From assembly GCA_001792895.1 (NCBI GenBank), contig MARA01000063.1:92345-156344 (forward strand): a stretch of DNA of 64,000 bases, in the 5' to 3' direction. Within the stretch, counting starts at the first letter, position 1. Every line of letters starts with the position of its first letter. A program made the translations under genes and the position numbers. This DNA comes from Lentinus brumalis (taxonomy: Eukaryota; Basidiomycota; Agaricomycetes; Polyporales; Polyporaceae). This document shows positions 11,018 through 21,689 of the stretch, in pieces. A model generated the notes under the pieces. That model saw only the letters and a list, made by a program, of their open reading frames with translations. It was not told where the DNA came from and did no database searches.

Positions 11018-12339
11018 CTAACCCGCCATCATTCTATCCGCAACTTTCGACCATCCTGGGTCCTCCACGCCCACCCATTCATGCACCGCGTCCGACATAA
11101 AGAATGCGTAGGCCACGCGATCCGCCGGCACCTTTGGGACGGCATGTATCACCACCCGCGACGCTACCAGCGCAATGGAACCCGTGTCGTAGGGAACGCA
11201 CACCCCGAGGTTACGAAACGACATAACTGCCGTCTCGCCGTATGATCCCAGCGTCAGGCACATGTCTAACCATCCCGGGCGAGTCGCGGTGTCACGGTGA
11301 TGAACTGTTTGACGGTTTACTAGGACCTGAATGGCGTTGTACACCGTCGGCCACTTGATGATGCGCTCTCGAATATCCGCCACCTTCTCGGAGAGCTTCC
11401 GCTGCACCGCGATTGCCGCGAGATAGAGGTCGGGGTGGGCCACGGCGAGAATACCATCGAGAAGTCCCGCAGTCTCGACCATCGCGGCCATCCACCGTTC
11501 GCCTGCATCTGACTTGACAAAAGGGCTCGAAACTGGCCGCCAAGGATCCCCCTGCGGCTCCTGCGATCAGCACATGTCGCCGTCGAGAACCACGATGCCC
11601 AGCGGCTCACCACATGACCCTGTGCAAACCAACCAGGCGAGAAGCACAAAGTGCCCGACTCCCATTCCTTGCCCTCCTCGAAAAACTTGGCTGACGTACG
11701 CCACCTGTCGCCTTTCCCGGCACCACCTGCATCCGGGCTGGTTTTGAAATGGGGCTCCATATGCCGAGTCGCCTCCAGAATGATATCCTAGTCGCCGTCA
11801 GCGCATGATGCGTTGATTTCACATTGCACGTCACCCACCTGCTGGCGTTTTGGCACGATACCGGGAAGAGACCACACCAGTATGTTTCCGTGCACGTCCG
11901 CGATGACCGCAGGATCCTCGATTAGCCGATAGCGTTGCCCCGCCACCACTTCTTCCTTGGGTATCAGCGGCGGATGCCGTGTCATTAGGTCGTCCTCGTC
12001 AGGTATTTTGATGGCGGTGCAGTGACCGAGCTTTGCCGCATACCGAGGTGCGTCCCAAGACACGTTGTCTGTCAAGAATCAGCAATCACCAACGCGTTCA
12101 GCGTCCATACACCCACATATGTTGCTGATCGCCTTGCTCAGAGTCCTTGCCACAGCGTCGCACTCCTGCTTGAGGTCGTCCGACACGCCAGGTGGTGCCT
12201 CCGGCCTTTCTTCAGAGCTTGCTTTCGCGCCCGCCACCCGCGTGGTTCGCACATAGAACCGGTACAAGTCCACGACGTAACCTGCTATGTCAGCTTGCGC
12301 TTGTGCCTGCGCCAGAGTGTGCACAAAATCACCCTCCAT
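11018..12339 (-). CDS. TET/JBP-like 2-oxoglutarate/Fe(II) dioxygenase domain (3' exons)
   Basis: Exons read by eye on the - strand: 12339-12117, 12068-11839, 11787-11611 and 11560-11018, with GT-AG introns of 48-51 bp and phases that agree. The last exon carries a double-stranded beta-helix signature. It has an HxD motif (H at 11299-11297, D at 11293-11291, context VNRQTVHHRD), then GWLDMCLTLGSYG, a distal His (11146-11144, context ASRVVIHAV) and a following Arg in ADRVAYAFF. This order and spacing match the nucleic-acid-modifying TET/JBP-like oxygenases known to be expanded in basidiomycetes together with KDZ transposons. Family members oxidise 5-methylcytosine or related bases in nuclear DNA using Fe(II), O2 and 2-oxoglutarate. 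The activity of this copy is inferred. The domain is complete to its stop at 11020-11018. The ATG at 12339 is probably internal, because the gene seems to continue upstream into the coiled-coil and Cys-rich exons. Confidence 0.7.
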
Positions 12340-12558
12340 CCGAAGCCTTCACCGAACGCGACGTGGCAATGGGGGACCGCTCAAGCTCTACAAACGCTTG
12401 TGTCCGGCCGCTTCCTGCTCCGTTGACGTACTTCAGATAGCCGATCACATACATCACCAGCACTGCCCGCTGTGTGAACCCTCCCTAACCTCGGCGACAG
12501 TGCAATTTGCAGTAATCATTGAGCCAATTAGCTATGTGGTGCAATACAAACGAATCTC

Positions 12559-13779
12559 TCAGCGCAGCTCAGACGTTCCGCACGTTCCAAGCCCCATCTT
12601 CTTCATACACACCGCAATCCTGGCTTCCAGCGCCGCATCCGTAAGCAGGTTCTCCACCATACAGACGCGATCGTCAATCGACGACACGCCAGGTCCTTTC
12701 CGTGTGCTGGCCTGTTTCAGTGCGCCTTTCGCATAGTCCTCCTTAGCGATTTCTTGCACCTCATCGTCCATGACCACCACCCCACCCCTCGCGCGTCCTC
12801 CTGCGGCCCCCCCCGCCTGTCGTTCCCTTTCAAACGTATCCATGCGACCTTCCAGCTTGCTCAGTGCATCGTGGATGCTTGTGAGCATCGTCTCGTCGTC
12901 GGCTTCGTCGAGTGCCATCCGCACGTCCACCACGGCGGAGTTGGCCGAACGACCACTTGAGCTGCCTACACCATCTCCACTGTCGTCCCGCCCGTGTTGC
13001 CCTAAGTGTCGCAGAGGTTCCAGCTCCTGCTTGACGCTGCGGTGTAGTGCGTCCAGCATCGGTTGAACTGCACGGCTGCATTCGTCCGGCATCGTGTTCA
13101 CCCGCCGCGTCAAAGTCGCTGTCATTTCGTCCAGACGCACCGCCGTTTCCCTCAAAGGCCCGAGGGACTGCTCCATGTTGTCCAGCCTGTCCCCTACGCC
13201 GGAGTAGAGCGCGCGCAGTCGGTTCAAGATCTCCACCATCTCCACCATCGCGCCAAAGTACGGATGGACCGCCATGGCTTCCCTGAGCCCCGCGCGGACG
13301 CCGGCACAGATGTTAATCAGCGCCTCCATCGCCACAGTCAACGCCACGGAGTCGTCGATGACCCCCGTCATTTGGTGAACCAGCTCCTCCACTGACTCTT
13401 CGGGAGGCCGTCTGTCAGCCGCGTACGTCATCACCGCCTCCCGCCGAGACATCAGGCTCCGCCCAAGCTCTTGGAGCTTGACGACACCATGCTGTACGCC
13501 CATATCCAACTCTTCCATTCGCCAAGCCTTCCCGGTACTGTCCATTGCGATTTCGCGTGTCAGCGGGCCCAGGTGGAAGACTTGCGCCGGAGGGGTCAGG
13601 GGGGCCACACATTCGACTTCTTCGACCAAACCCCGTCGCATTCCCGGTCCTGACCGCTCAGGAACTTCGGGAACCAACGCCTTCAAGTGATCCCTGAGCG
13701 GCGCGACGGTGGATGCAACAGGACTTGTCGCACTCTGGTGCAGGACCCCGCCGGCGCCCTGCGAATCAGACTTCTCCAT
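12559..13779 (-). CDS. Coiled-coil exon, probably middle of the dioxygenase gene
   Basis: A 400-codon open frame on the - strand (ATG at 13779, stop at 12561-12559). It encodes long amphipathic helices (for example around LNRLRALYSGVGDRLDNME), a heptad-like central part and an acidic stretch followed by a Gly/Arg patch. The position directly upstream of the dioxygenase exons, on the same strand and about 200 bp away, suggests one gene. I could not find the junction: the frame ends at a stop 213 bp before the next exon frame. It could also be a separate protein. There is no enzymatic motif. A coiled coil here would most simply serve oligomerisation. Confidence 0.5.
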   Translation of the reverse strand: MEKSDSQGAGGVLHQSATSPVASTVAPLRDHLKALVPEVPERSGPGMRRGLVEEVECVAPLTPPAQVFHLGPLTREIAMDSTGKAWRMEELDMGVQHGVVKLQELGRSLMSRREAVMTYAADRRPPEESVEELVHQMTGVIDDSVALTVAMEALINICAGVRAGLREAMAVHPYFGAMVEMVEILNRLRALYSGVGDRLDNMEQSLGPLRETAVRLDEMTATLTRRVNTMPDECSRAVQPMLDALHRSVKQELEPLRHLGQHGRDDSGDGVGSSSGRSANSAVVDVRMALDEADDETMLTSIHDALSKLEGRMDTFERERQAGGAAGGRARGGVVVMDDEVQEIAKEDYAKGALKQASTRKGPGVSSIDDRVCMVENLLTDAALEARIAVCMKKMGLGTCGTSELR

Positions 13780-14741
13780 GCGCCGCAATGTCCGCCATCC
13801 TTAGAACGGAACATCGCATCAGAGATCGCCAAATGCACATCCCAATCACACGCACCGTCGATCTCGGGGGTGACGAGCTCGTCGTTTGTGACGCTCCGTC
13901 TAGGTTTCGATCGCCGGGACTTACGCCCCGCGCTCTCCGGCAACCCCAAGGCATTCGGTGTGTGTGTCAAGGCGTGCTCGGACGAAGATGTGGCCTGGCG
14001 CTCGAAGCTGTCTTGTCCATCGATGTGTGCCACCTCTTCTGTCCCATCCTGGTCCACCGCTATGTCATGCGCAATTCCGCCTCCTGTCCGCGCGTCCCCG
14101 TCCTGCTCGCCCGCGCCTTGGCCCCGTCGCTCTTCGCCCGCATGTCCGGCAGCCTCCTCCTCAGACCCGGCCACCCGGGTTCTTGCGCGCCCAGGATAGC
14201 GACAGGCAGGAAGATTCTTGGGGCATGCGTCGAATTGCCGTTTGAACCACGATGGCACAGGGGTGTGCAGCGACCCCCAGTGAGGTGGAACCTTGCCTCT
14301 TGGTTCCCCGTATGCCGCTGGATCGTTCACCTGTTTGTAGAAGCGCCAGGACAGGTAACCTGAGACCTCTCTGGGCGTTCGGCGACCCCCCACGGACAAC
14401 CCACAGCCGTGCTTATTCCGACGGCATCGCTCGCATATAGCACCCACCAGCGGACACCAGTAACACACGCCGTCAATCTTCGCGCAGCCGTCGCATGGTA
14501 CAGCCTGGTGTGCGCCATTTATCGTCGCATTCGCCGTTCGAACAGAAGGGCCCACGCACCAACTGCACATACTCCTGAGATATGTCCTCTGGCGGAAAAC
14601 CTTCTTCGGCCGGTACCGGATGCCTCGCGCCGTCTTCACCCTCCTTGCGCGTTCGTTTGTTCGCAGCTTGGGATCCCTGCGTGCTTCGCTGCCGCTTGAC
14701 TGCACTTGAGCGCTTCTCGCCTTCCCCCGGCGCCTCACCAC
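13683..14741 (-). CDS. Cys-rich zinc-finger-like exon upstream of the dioxygenase
   Basis: A - strand open frame with a dense Cys cluster near its start: MCSWCVG, then PCDGCAKIDGVCYWCP and ICERCRRNKHGC, which gives four CxxC pairs within about 55 residues. It continues with GYLSWRFYKQVNDP and an acidic, Gly-rich low-complexity tail. The pattern resembles fungal Zn-cluster or treble-clef modules but fits no family that I can name. The frame changes around 14570, where a second frame (with GEKRSSAVKRQRS, 14473-14970) supplies the likely upstream part. No clean intron explains the change, so either a splice site was missed or there is a frameshift. The start is not determined. It probably belongs to the same gene as its neighbours. 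Confidence 0.45.
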   Translation of the reverse strand: MVRRRGKARSAQVQSSGSEARRDPKLRTNERARRVKTARGIRYRPKKVFRQRTYLRSMCSWCVGPSVRTANATINGAHQAVPCDGCAKIDGVCYWCPLVGAICERCRRNKHGCGLSVGGRRTPREVSGYLSWRFYKQVNDPAAYGEPRGKVPPHWGSLHTPVPSWFKRQFDACPKNLPACRYPGRARTRVAGSEEEAAGHAGEERRGQGAGEQDGDARTGGGIAHDIAVDQDGTEEVAHIDGQDSFERQATSSSEHALTHTPNALGLPESAGRKSRRSKPRRSVTNDELVTPEIDGACDWDVHLAISDAMFRSKDGGHCGAWRSLIRRAPAGSCTRVRQVLLHPPSRRSGIT

Positions 14742-14915
14742 AGTCCATATTCACGGTCGTATCTCCAGGCTCTCGCGCCCGGCCGCCGCGTGACGCCACG
14801 TCTGGCAGCCTCGGACCCACCACGTTATCGCTGCCTTGAATCGGTGGGTACCCATGATCTGCCTGCCCGCTCTGAAGCAACCCGGCTGTGTGCGGGTGCA
14901 CAAGACGACGTACGC

Positions 14916-15407
14916 TCAGCCACCCAGACCGGCCCAAGTTTTGAGCCACGCACCTCCACGCTTCCACCACGTGCCGCTCAGCTCCCCCTCCGCTAGCAGT
15001 GAGACCTCCCCATGGTTTGTCGCGCGGTAGTCGAGCCTCTCCACTCCCGGCGGAGGCTCAGTGTTGGGCCTGTCGGAATCAGCTGGATGCATGCCCTCGA
15101 AGTCGAATTTTCCCATGGCACCGGACGCGATCTGATTGCACCTGTACACCGCAGCCACCGCTATTTCCGGTAGCTCGGTGAACCGCGCGGTCGAGAGAAG
15201 GGTGCAGAGGTCACACAGCAAGTCCGTCCAATCCGCGTCCCAGTCGTACCATCGCCAGCTTCCCCGAGGTGGCCTTGAGTAGTACGCGTAATGCAATTCG
15301 CTGCACATCCTCTGAGCTTCTTGAATTTGTTCCTCGTTCGCCTCTGGCAGGACCTCTGCCCCGGACAGGGAGGGTTGCACGGTCTGGGTAGTGTGGCCCG
15401 AATACAT
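14916..15407 (-). CDS. Probable first exon of the dioxygenase locus
   Basis: Open frame on the - strand with a true ATG at 15407. It encodes a Trp/Tyr-rich helical segment (WRWYDWDADWTDLLCDLC, ELPEIAVAAVYRCNQIASG) followed by a Pro/Glu-rich linker. It starts head-to-head with the + strand gene at 15680, leaving a shared intergenic space of under 300 bp that could act as a bidirectional promoter. No family is recognised. The join to the Cys-rich exon is unresolved. Confidence 0.45.
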   Translation of the reverse strand: MYSGHTTQTVQPSLSGAEVLPEANEEQIQEAQRMCSELHYAYYSRPPRGSWRWYDWDADWTDLLCDLCTLLSTARFTELPEIAVAAVYRCNQIASGAMGKFDFEGMHPADSDRPNTEPPPGVERLDYRATNHGEVSLLAEGELSGTWWKRGGAWLKTWAGLGG

Positions 15408-15679
15408 GTTGAGCTGCGTAGAGGCTGAAAGTCAGACCGGTGAGCAGCAGGGCAAACCAACGACGTGCCTGCAAGTCAGCAATATCAGTGTGTCTGTGGC
15501 TTCGTGTCGCTGGGGAAGCCAGCTTTCTAACACAGACCAAGCGGCCACTCTCACCGGCGTTTGCCGTGGGAACTTACGCGATCGCGCCACTCGCTCAAAC
15601 TCCGACTCGCCCAGCTCCCTCAGTGCAGCCGCCCTCTCTGAGTCGTGTCCTGCCGCCGTTTTCTCCCAAACCCCTCCCC

Positions 15680-16793
15680 ATGGACGATGTCGGAACAGCC
15701 ACGTACGTGGATCGCGGTCAATCCGAACTCCCCTCTAACGTGACAACATTACCCAGAACAAACACGCGCAAGCGTTCTCGTACGGATTCACCCAGTCCAT
15801 GTAAGCCCGCGAAAAGCCCAGTCGCTCAATCCCCGGCTTCCACTACACACCGACTGACTCGGAACCCCGTCCCGCGCCATTCTACCCACCTCAGCTCTCC
15901 CGGCCTCTCGCCCTCGTCAAACTTTGAAAATCACCGTCGCACGGCCAAACCTCCGAGCTGAGCAAACGGATGGACAGTCCCTCACCTCTCACATTCGCGC
16001 CCATCGCGGCACGATGTCTCCCACCCCGCCCGCCCGATACACTCCACCTCACGCGTCGTCATTGCGCAAGCGCAAGCCCCGTCCGGACTACTACAGTGAT
16101 GAAGAGGTGAGCTATATCGCTCTTCGCAAACCTCCGCTAGTTGTCACGGCCCCTCGGCGCATCCCGCGGATCCCCTCACCCCCGCTCCGTCCCCCCGTTA
16201 CTACGCAAGCCCCCTCCCTCGCTCAACCCGACAAAGAACATTACGTGCACGGACTGCCTGACAACCTTTCCGCGCCCGCAACGCCTCCAGTCATAGACAG
16301 CACATATACCCCCTCGCGGTCAGCCAACCGACCCGCTCCTCCATCCCATGAAGGCGAAACCTGCCCCTCGCAGTCAAGCGTACCCGCGCTCGCCCGGCCG
16401 CTTTTCAATTCTGGTTCCGCGCCGAGTACTCGCCGTCACACTCACCCGCTCCAGACTCCCCAGCACGTTGCCCCCGTTGTCAGCGGGAATTCCACAGCCT
16501 TCGCGGCCTCATCCGAACAGAATGTCGAGTCCTCACCGCGCCGTGCCGGAGAAACCGAGCGCGTCAATCAGCATCGCCCTCTCTGCCAGGATCCCGCCGC
16601 TACAAACCCGCCTCCACCTGCGGTGCCCATCCGTGACCGTTACGGTGATGCCCACGTCGCGACCCTTGTCGCGAATATTCTCGCATCTCTCGATCACTCC
16701 GCTCCTCGGTATCCCGCTACGTACGACGCTCTCCTCCTCGCACATGGCCCCGCCTTCCGTGATGTATGGCGTCAGCTCTGCGCAGCAGAATGA
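15680..16793 (+). CDS. Disordered Pro/Ser-rich protein
   Basis: Two overlapping frames: 15680-15961 (ATG 15680) and the frame with ATG 16014 ending at 16791-16793. Both encode Pro/Ser/Arg-rich disordered sequence with Arg-Lys patches (TRKRSRTDSP, LRKRKPRPDYYSDEE). Only the last 50 residues look globular (IRDRYGDAHVATLVANILAS). The two frames are probably linked by an unrecognised intron near 15900-15990. The gene may provide the 5' exons of the protein at 17801-20898, or be a separate small gene. Family and function are not recognised. Confidence 0.4.
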
Positions 16794-17016
16794 GATCAAT
16801 CCCATACCCGCGCGGTGGGCGACCGCTGTGACCAGCCCACATCACTGGGTTGTCCTATTGCATATCACCGTTCCCCTAAGGCGGAAGGTTGTCCGCGCGC
16901 GCTGCGCATCCCTGCTATGTCAATCACCCTAACGTCCAAGCACGTACACACCTATGACACCATATGTTTTCACCTCCATGCAATGCACGCTGATGACCAC
17001 TCGATACCTCATGTAG

Positions 17017-17400
17017 TCAAGCCGCAGCTGAGCGCTTTGGGGCATTCACGCGAAATATAAGTATGGCGAACTGCGTTTCGACGCCGCGTGACGGCTCAGC
17101 GCTCAGGAACGACGCACCACTGAGAGGCCTCGCCAAGTCAGCGTCGTCCAGACTCACGCCATCCAGATAGACCCATCCAGCGAATACCATGAAGAAAGGC
17201 ACATTGAACCTACGTCCTCAACGCCGACGCGAATATATTCGCCGTCGCGGTGACCCGTAAGTACAGTAAGATTTCGGTAAGTAAGTAGCTGAGCGGGTTC
17301 AAACGTTCACGATTTCCACGGTGCTGAGGGGACACGCAGACGATAGAGGGAGGAATCACCAGTGGCATACACTGGCGAGCACACGCCAGAAAAAACACAG
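17017..17400 (-). pseudogene. Truncated paralogue of the H3-tail/PHD gene C-terminal region
   Basis: On the - strand the frame 17202-17017 encodes PFFMVFAGWVYLDGVSLDD. It aligns with PFFMSFVSSVYIDGVNLDH in the last exon of the gene at 23315-25150, including the following FARxLS-like block. A frame just upstream (17398-17210, FFLACARQCMPLVIPP) may correspond to its preceding exon. No PHD-like finger, H3-like start or C-terminal Cys4 cluster is present nearby, so this is a remnant. It shows that the family has more than one member at this chromosome end. Confidence 0.5.
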
Positions 17401-17800
17401 AGATGAGACGTAGAATTCACACTCATGTTGTGCGTCGCACAGAGCTTCCAGGTCGACCATGCCCAGCTGGTGAGGTAACTAAACTCGACTGTCCGGCACT
17501 ACGCATTCAATGAAGGTCAAACAGACGCCTGCGGCCAGCAGCGTCCTGCCCTAAACCCCTTGCCACGTGGCGCCACGCGGCATCGACCGCAATCCCGAGT
17601 GCGTTGCCGCTTCCCCTCAGCGAGGAATCGCAGCAGCAAACGGGCCCATTGCAATGTACGGACGTTCCTCCCCTCCGGTGTTTTTCGTCTCACAGTGTCC
17701 CAGTGCATCTCTAGGTATTCCCCACCGCTGCGCCCAATGCAACATGTCCGAGCCACGAGTGTCGGTATCACCCAGTCCGTCGCCTAACCCATCCACGCTG
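17401..17800. other. Possible 5' exons of the following gene
   Basis: A + strand frame at 17567-17848 (with CAQCNMSEPRVSVS) could be an upstream exon of the gene that follows, with a GTATGA donor near 17846. Nothing else is recognisable. Confidence 0.3.
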
Positions 17801-20800
17801 ATAAGCATCCCGCAGCCATACGCACCTATGCCGCACGTTTCGGTATGACTCGGGAGTATTCACTGTGGTCAACCCTGGACGGGTTGAAAGCCTGCCTGGC
17901 GACGGGATCATCTATCCCCCCAACAACCTCGAAGGAGGCTCCGAAATCAGAAAGGCCCACCGCACCAACAACTGTCCGGAGCTGGCCTATGTGCTGAAGC
18001 GGTTCGATTACGACAACGCGCTCCTGGCGCGCTTGCAAATCAACCCTAACAATGTGCCCCTTGTTCAATGCGACGGAGGCTACACGCTTGCCGCGCACGT
18101 TCGCGAAAAATGGGAGATGCTGGAGACGTCCCTCTTATTCATCACTGGCTCGTTATTCCGGCTTGCCCGTTCGAATCCTGAAGCCCTCCCGCCCTACACA
18201 GCCCTCTGGCCAACTCCTACTGAGTGCCGTTATCGCAGTGTCTTCCGCACGCACGGCCAGGCCCGGTACGCACTCGCGCGTTCCTTAGACGCCCTATTCG
18301 TGCTCGTCGCCCGCTGCTCTCTGGCCATAGCCCTCGTTACGCCCGACGTCACCGCCCGACCGCTCCCATGGATACCGCACCTCATCGGCAAGGGCGTTCC
18401 GCCCGCTTGGATCGATTTGTTGCAGAACACGCATATATCCAACTTTTCACCCGGCCTCCGTGTTGGAATGTATGTTGATGTCCGGCCGATGCAAACCCAT
18501 ACCCCATGGGTGAATCACGTTCCGTGCATGATCCGCGCCAACCTCCCGGTGTATCTCGTGTGGTCCGGACTGTCCGAGATTGACGAGCAGACCACCAAAA
18601 CGAAGTACCCATTCCTGCGCCCTTACCTTCCGAACCTATCAGGAGCCCCTGTCGTCCCGCGTATTGACACTCCGGCCCTCGCTCCGGGGCACCACATCCG
18701 CTACGATGGTATTGCGCGCCACTTCAGCTGGTCGGACCTGCCCAACCAGCATAACCCCGCCGGGAACCCAATGGGCGTCCAAGCGAGGGAGACCATCCCT
18801 CATGGGCCGGGCCAGCGCGCCGGAGAGTCTTGGGGCGCGTTCGTTGCGCGTCGTAAATGGGAGAACACGGAGCGGCAGGCACGCGAGACCGATGCCGATC
18901 GCCGCGCCCGCATCCGCCGTACTGAGCTCGCTTCTCGCAGCCAACTTCCGCGCCACCCCAGCAGAGTTTACCATTGGGTCACTATCGGCACGCTCTATGG
19001 GCAAAGCAGACTCAACCCCGCATGGTTCGAACTCGACTATCGCCACCCACTAGGTCCGCATGGGGTGGCTGACTTGTGGAACTCTTACGCCGAGAGCCAA
19101 AGACGGTATGATCCCCATCGCGACGAGTGGGATTTGTGCGCACAGGCGGCGCCATGCAACGACGGCGCTAATGACTCCACCCAGCATTCGGACCAGAGTT
19201 CCATCGAGCATTTGGACCAGAGTTGCGCGTCCTCTCCCCACACCCATCCTTTACCTGCCTCGAACATACCCCCACCCGCTGGCTCCCCCGGACAACACGA
19301 TCACGCAGAAGAGGAAGAGGTCCCGTCCAGCTTCGCCGACGAGTTCCCCCTGTTACCGCCGCCAACTTCGCCATATGAGCACTTTTTCGACCCTCTCCCC
19401 ACTCTCGTGCGACAACGCCTCGACATCGTTCTATCAGAGTCAACGGCCGAGGAGCACAGCGAACCACTCGCTGTCACCCACCTCGCACGCGTGCTGTCGC
19501 TCACGCGCGCTGAGATACGTGCTCACTCCGACCTCCTCACCCCTCTATCTGACCTGGTCAGATCCATCCCACCGGATTCCGCCACGCCGTTGTCATGTCA
19601 TGCGCTCGGAGCCATGGCGACACGACTCAAAGAATCTATGCACCCGAACATATCCTGGACCCGTTTTGAGTCGCAGGGCATCCCCTGGTACCAAGTTCAG
19701 TACTCATCGGACTTCGATGCGTTCGAATGGCAGCTGATCATCAGGAGCGCGCTCAATCTCCTGCACCTCGTGCGTGCACCCACTGTCAGCAACAGAACAC
19801 AGGCCGCGCGATTCCTCTCCGAAAGGGGCATCCCTTTCCGCACCGTCTGCCCACCCAATCCTAATATTCCCGTCGAGCCTGTCCCCCGCGCCCCGCAGAC
19901 CCTCGGTTACAGACCGGTTGACCACGTTTACACCTCCGCAGACTACAAATCGTACGTAGATCGTGTCCGCCACATCTTCCAAGCACCTAGGATACGTGCG
20001 GCTGTACTCTGCGGCGGCATCGTCCGCCGCCTGGTGTTGGAGATGTTGCCCCTGGATCTCATTGAACTCGCCATTGGTGGACCATCTCCGGACGTCTACG
20101 TCACGGGAGACAGGATCCTTTGCGGCCAATGCGAGTACTTCCCTCGAGGCGGCGCCGTCTTCGACGACGGGTTGTCCCCGGACGAGATGGACGTCATATG
20201 TGGTTTGTATAAGGTTTTCACCGGTGGGTCCCCTGCAATCGCATGTTCATGTACAACAGCTCACTGCTCCTTCAGATGACCTGTTCTATCAGACAAAAGA
20301 CTTATCCTGGTGGCCCAAAGCCTCGACCTGGGAGACCTGCGGCATGAACGTCAGGTATTGGAGTCCTGCCTGTGAGGAATGGTTCCAGCGCCGGCTCGCA
20401 AGTATTCGATCTGGCGAAATCACACTCATGAACGCCACCGAATGGAAGAGTTCCTTGCGGAAGGACAGGATTGCGGGTGATGTTGCCTCCGCGCTCGAGG
20501 CGGCCTGCGAGCAAATCTTCCCGATGCCTCGTACCACCGAGGAGTGGGAAACCTATGTCGAACCCTACCCGAGCGATGAAGAGACCCAGACGGACAATGC
20601 TCAGCCGGGCGAAGACGAAGGAATGGTCTTGGACGGGTGCTTAAACGAGACGTCACCGAACGCCGAAGGAGTAGACACGGCGTTTTACACGGCGTTTTAT
20701 TACCGTGAGGAAGAACAGCCCCCAACCGACCTGCGGTGCGAAGACCACCCCATGACTTTCAACGAAGACCGGAACACCCAGGCAGATGCACAGCAGTATC

Positions 20801-20898
20801 AAAACATCAATGAGGTCGAACTTGAGGAAGGATTCGACGAGTACGAAATGTTCTACGGTCCCATCTACACGAATGACACAATCCCCACGTACGAGTGA
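17801..20898 (+). CDS. Large protein of an unnamed conserved basidiomycete family
   Basis: A long open frame (about 17810-20223) is spliced through a clean 52-bp GT-AG intron (20224-20275) to a last exon ending at 20896-20898. No ATG opens the frame: the segment YDSGVFTVVNPGRVESLPGD crosses 17865, so at least one upstream exon is missing from the model. Recognisable family blocks are PGDGIIYPPNNLEGG, ELAYVLKRFDYDNALL, VRANLPVYLVW-like (18530), the acidic Ser/Pro-rich middle, and the C-terminal LSWWPKASTWETCGMNV, YWSPACEEWFQRRL block. I recall this arrangement as a large family in agaricomycetes with no assigned function. It has no transmembrane segment, signal peptide or catalytic motif. The tail is very acidic. 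It pairs with the 8206-10840 family around the dioxygenase locus. Confidence 0.75.
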
Positions 20899-21689
20899 AT
20901 ATAACTAGGTCTCTGCAGTATCGGCGCAGCGAAGTCCGCTCTACAATATGTAACCAGCTGCATTCCCCCCACGTATATACCAAATGCCATCTTGACAGTC
21001 TTTGCGTGCATCACGCCCATGGCCGCCAAGCCCGTATTTGCAGAACTGCGAAGGCCAAACCCCGAGCCTCCCTGAATGGGCGACTCAGCCACAGACAGAA
21101 GGGTACTCCAGTCCGCGGACTCACTGACAAGCGCACTTCTATAGCACTGATGACAATGCGATGCCACGATGATTAGACCCCGCGGAAGAACAGACTGACC
21201 TCAAGTTCTTGAGCACCGCACGAGAAGAGAACTTCACCCCCACTGCGTCTACGTTCTGCCCCACGACAGCCCCAAAAACATATCGTTGTCGCATGATGCA
21301 ACAGCCTTCGTCATACCCGCAGCACACCATGTCCCGCATTCCGAGGAGCTGAGCGCTACCAGACTAGGCAGGCCTGACGCGGTTCCGTGCTCGCAGTGAT
21401 TGCACCCGCCGCACACCCATTATTCCTCGGAGCGGACATCTCAGGCATAGGTCTTGGCGTTGGCGGCGAAGTTTGCAAATATATTCAACCTCAGACCCGC
21501 TACAAGCATGCCCAAGCCCCCAAAACCGCATGTCACGAATGGCGGAGACTTGCTCCCTGTGCTCTATCGACGGAGAACGCGCGAACTCGATGCCGGTTGC
21601 GTCAACTCCCGGGGGGCGAACATGGAAAGTTGGCGGCCAAGCGAGACTTAGGGTCAGGGTCAGCCGCTGTAGGCAGAACAGACGTGGTT
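20899..21689. other. No supportable gene
   Basis: Short open frames only. From about 21600 the sequence grades into the subtelomeric repeat. Confidence 0.4.
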
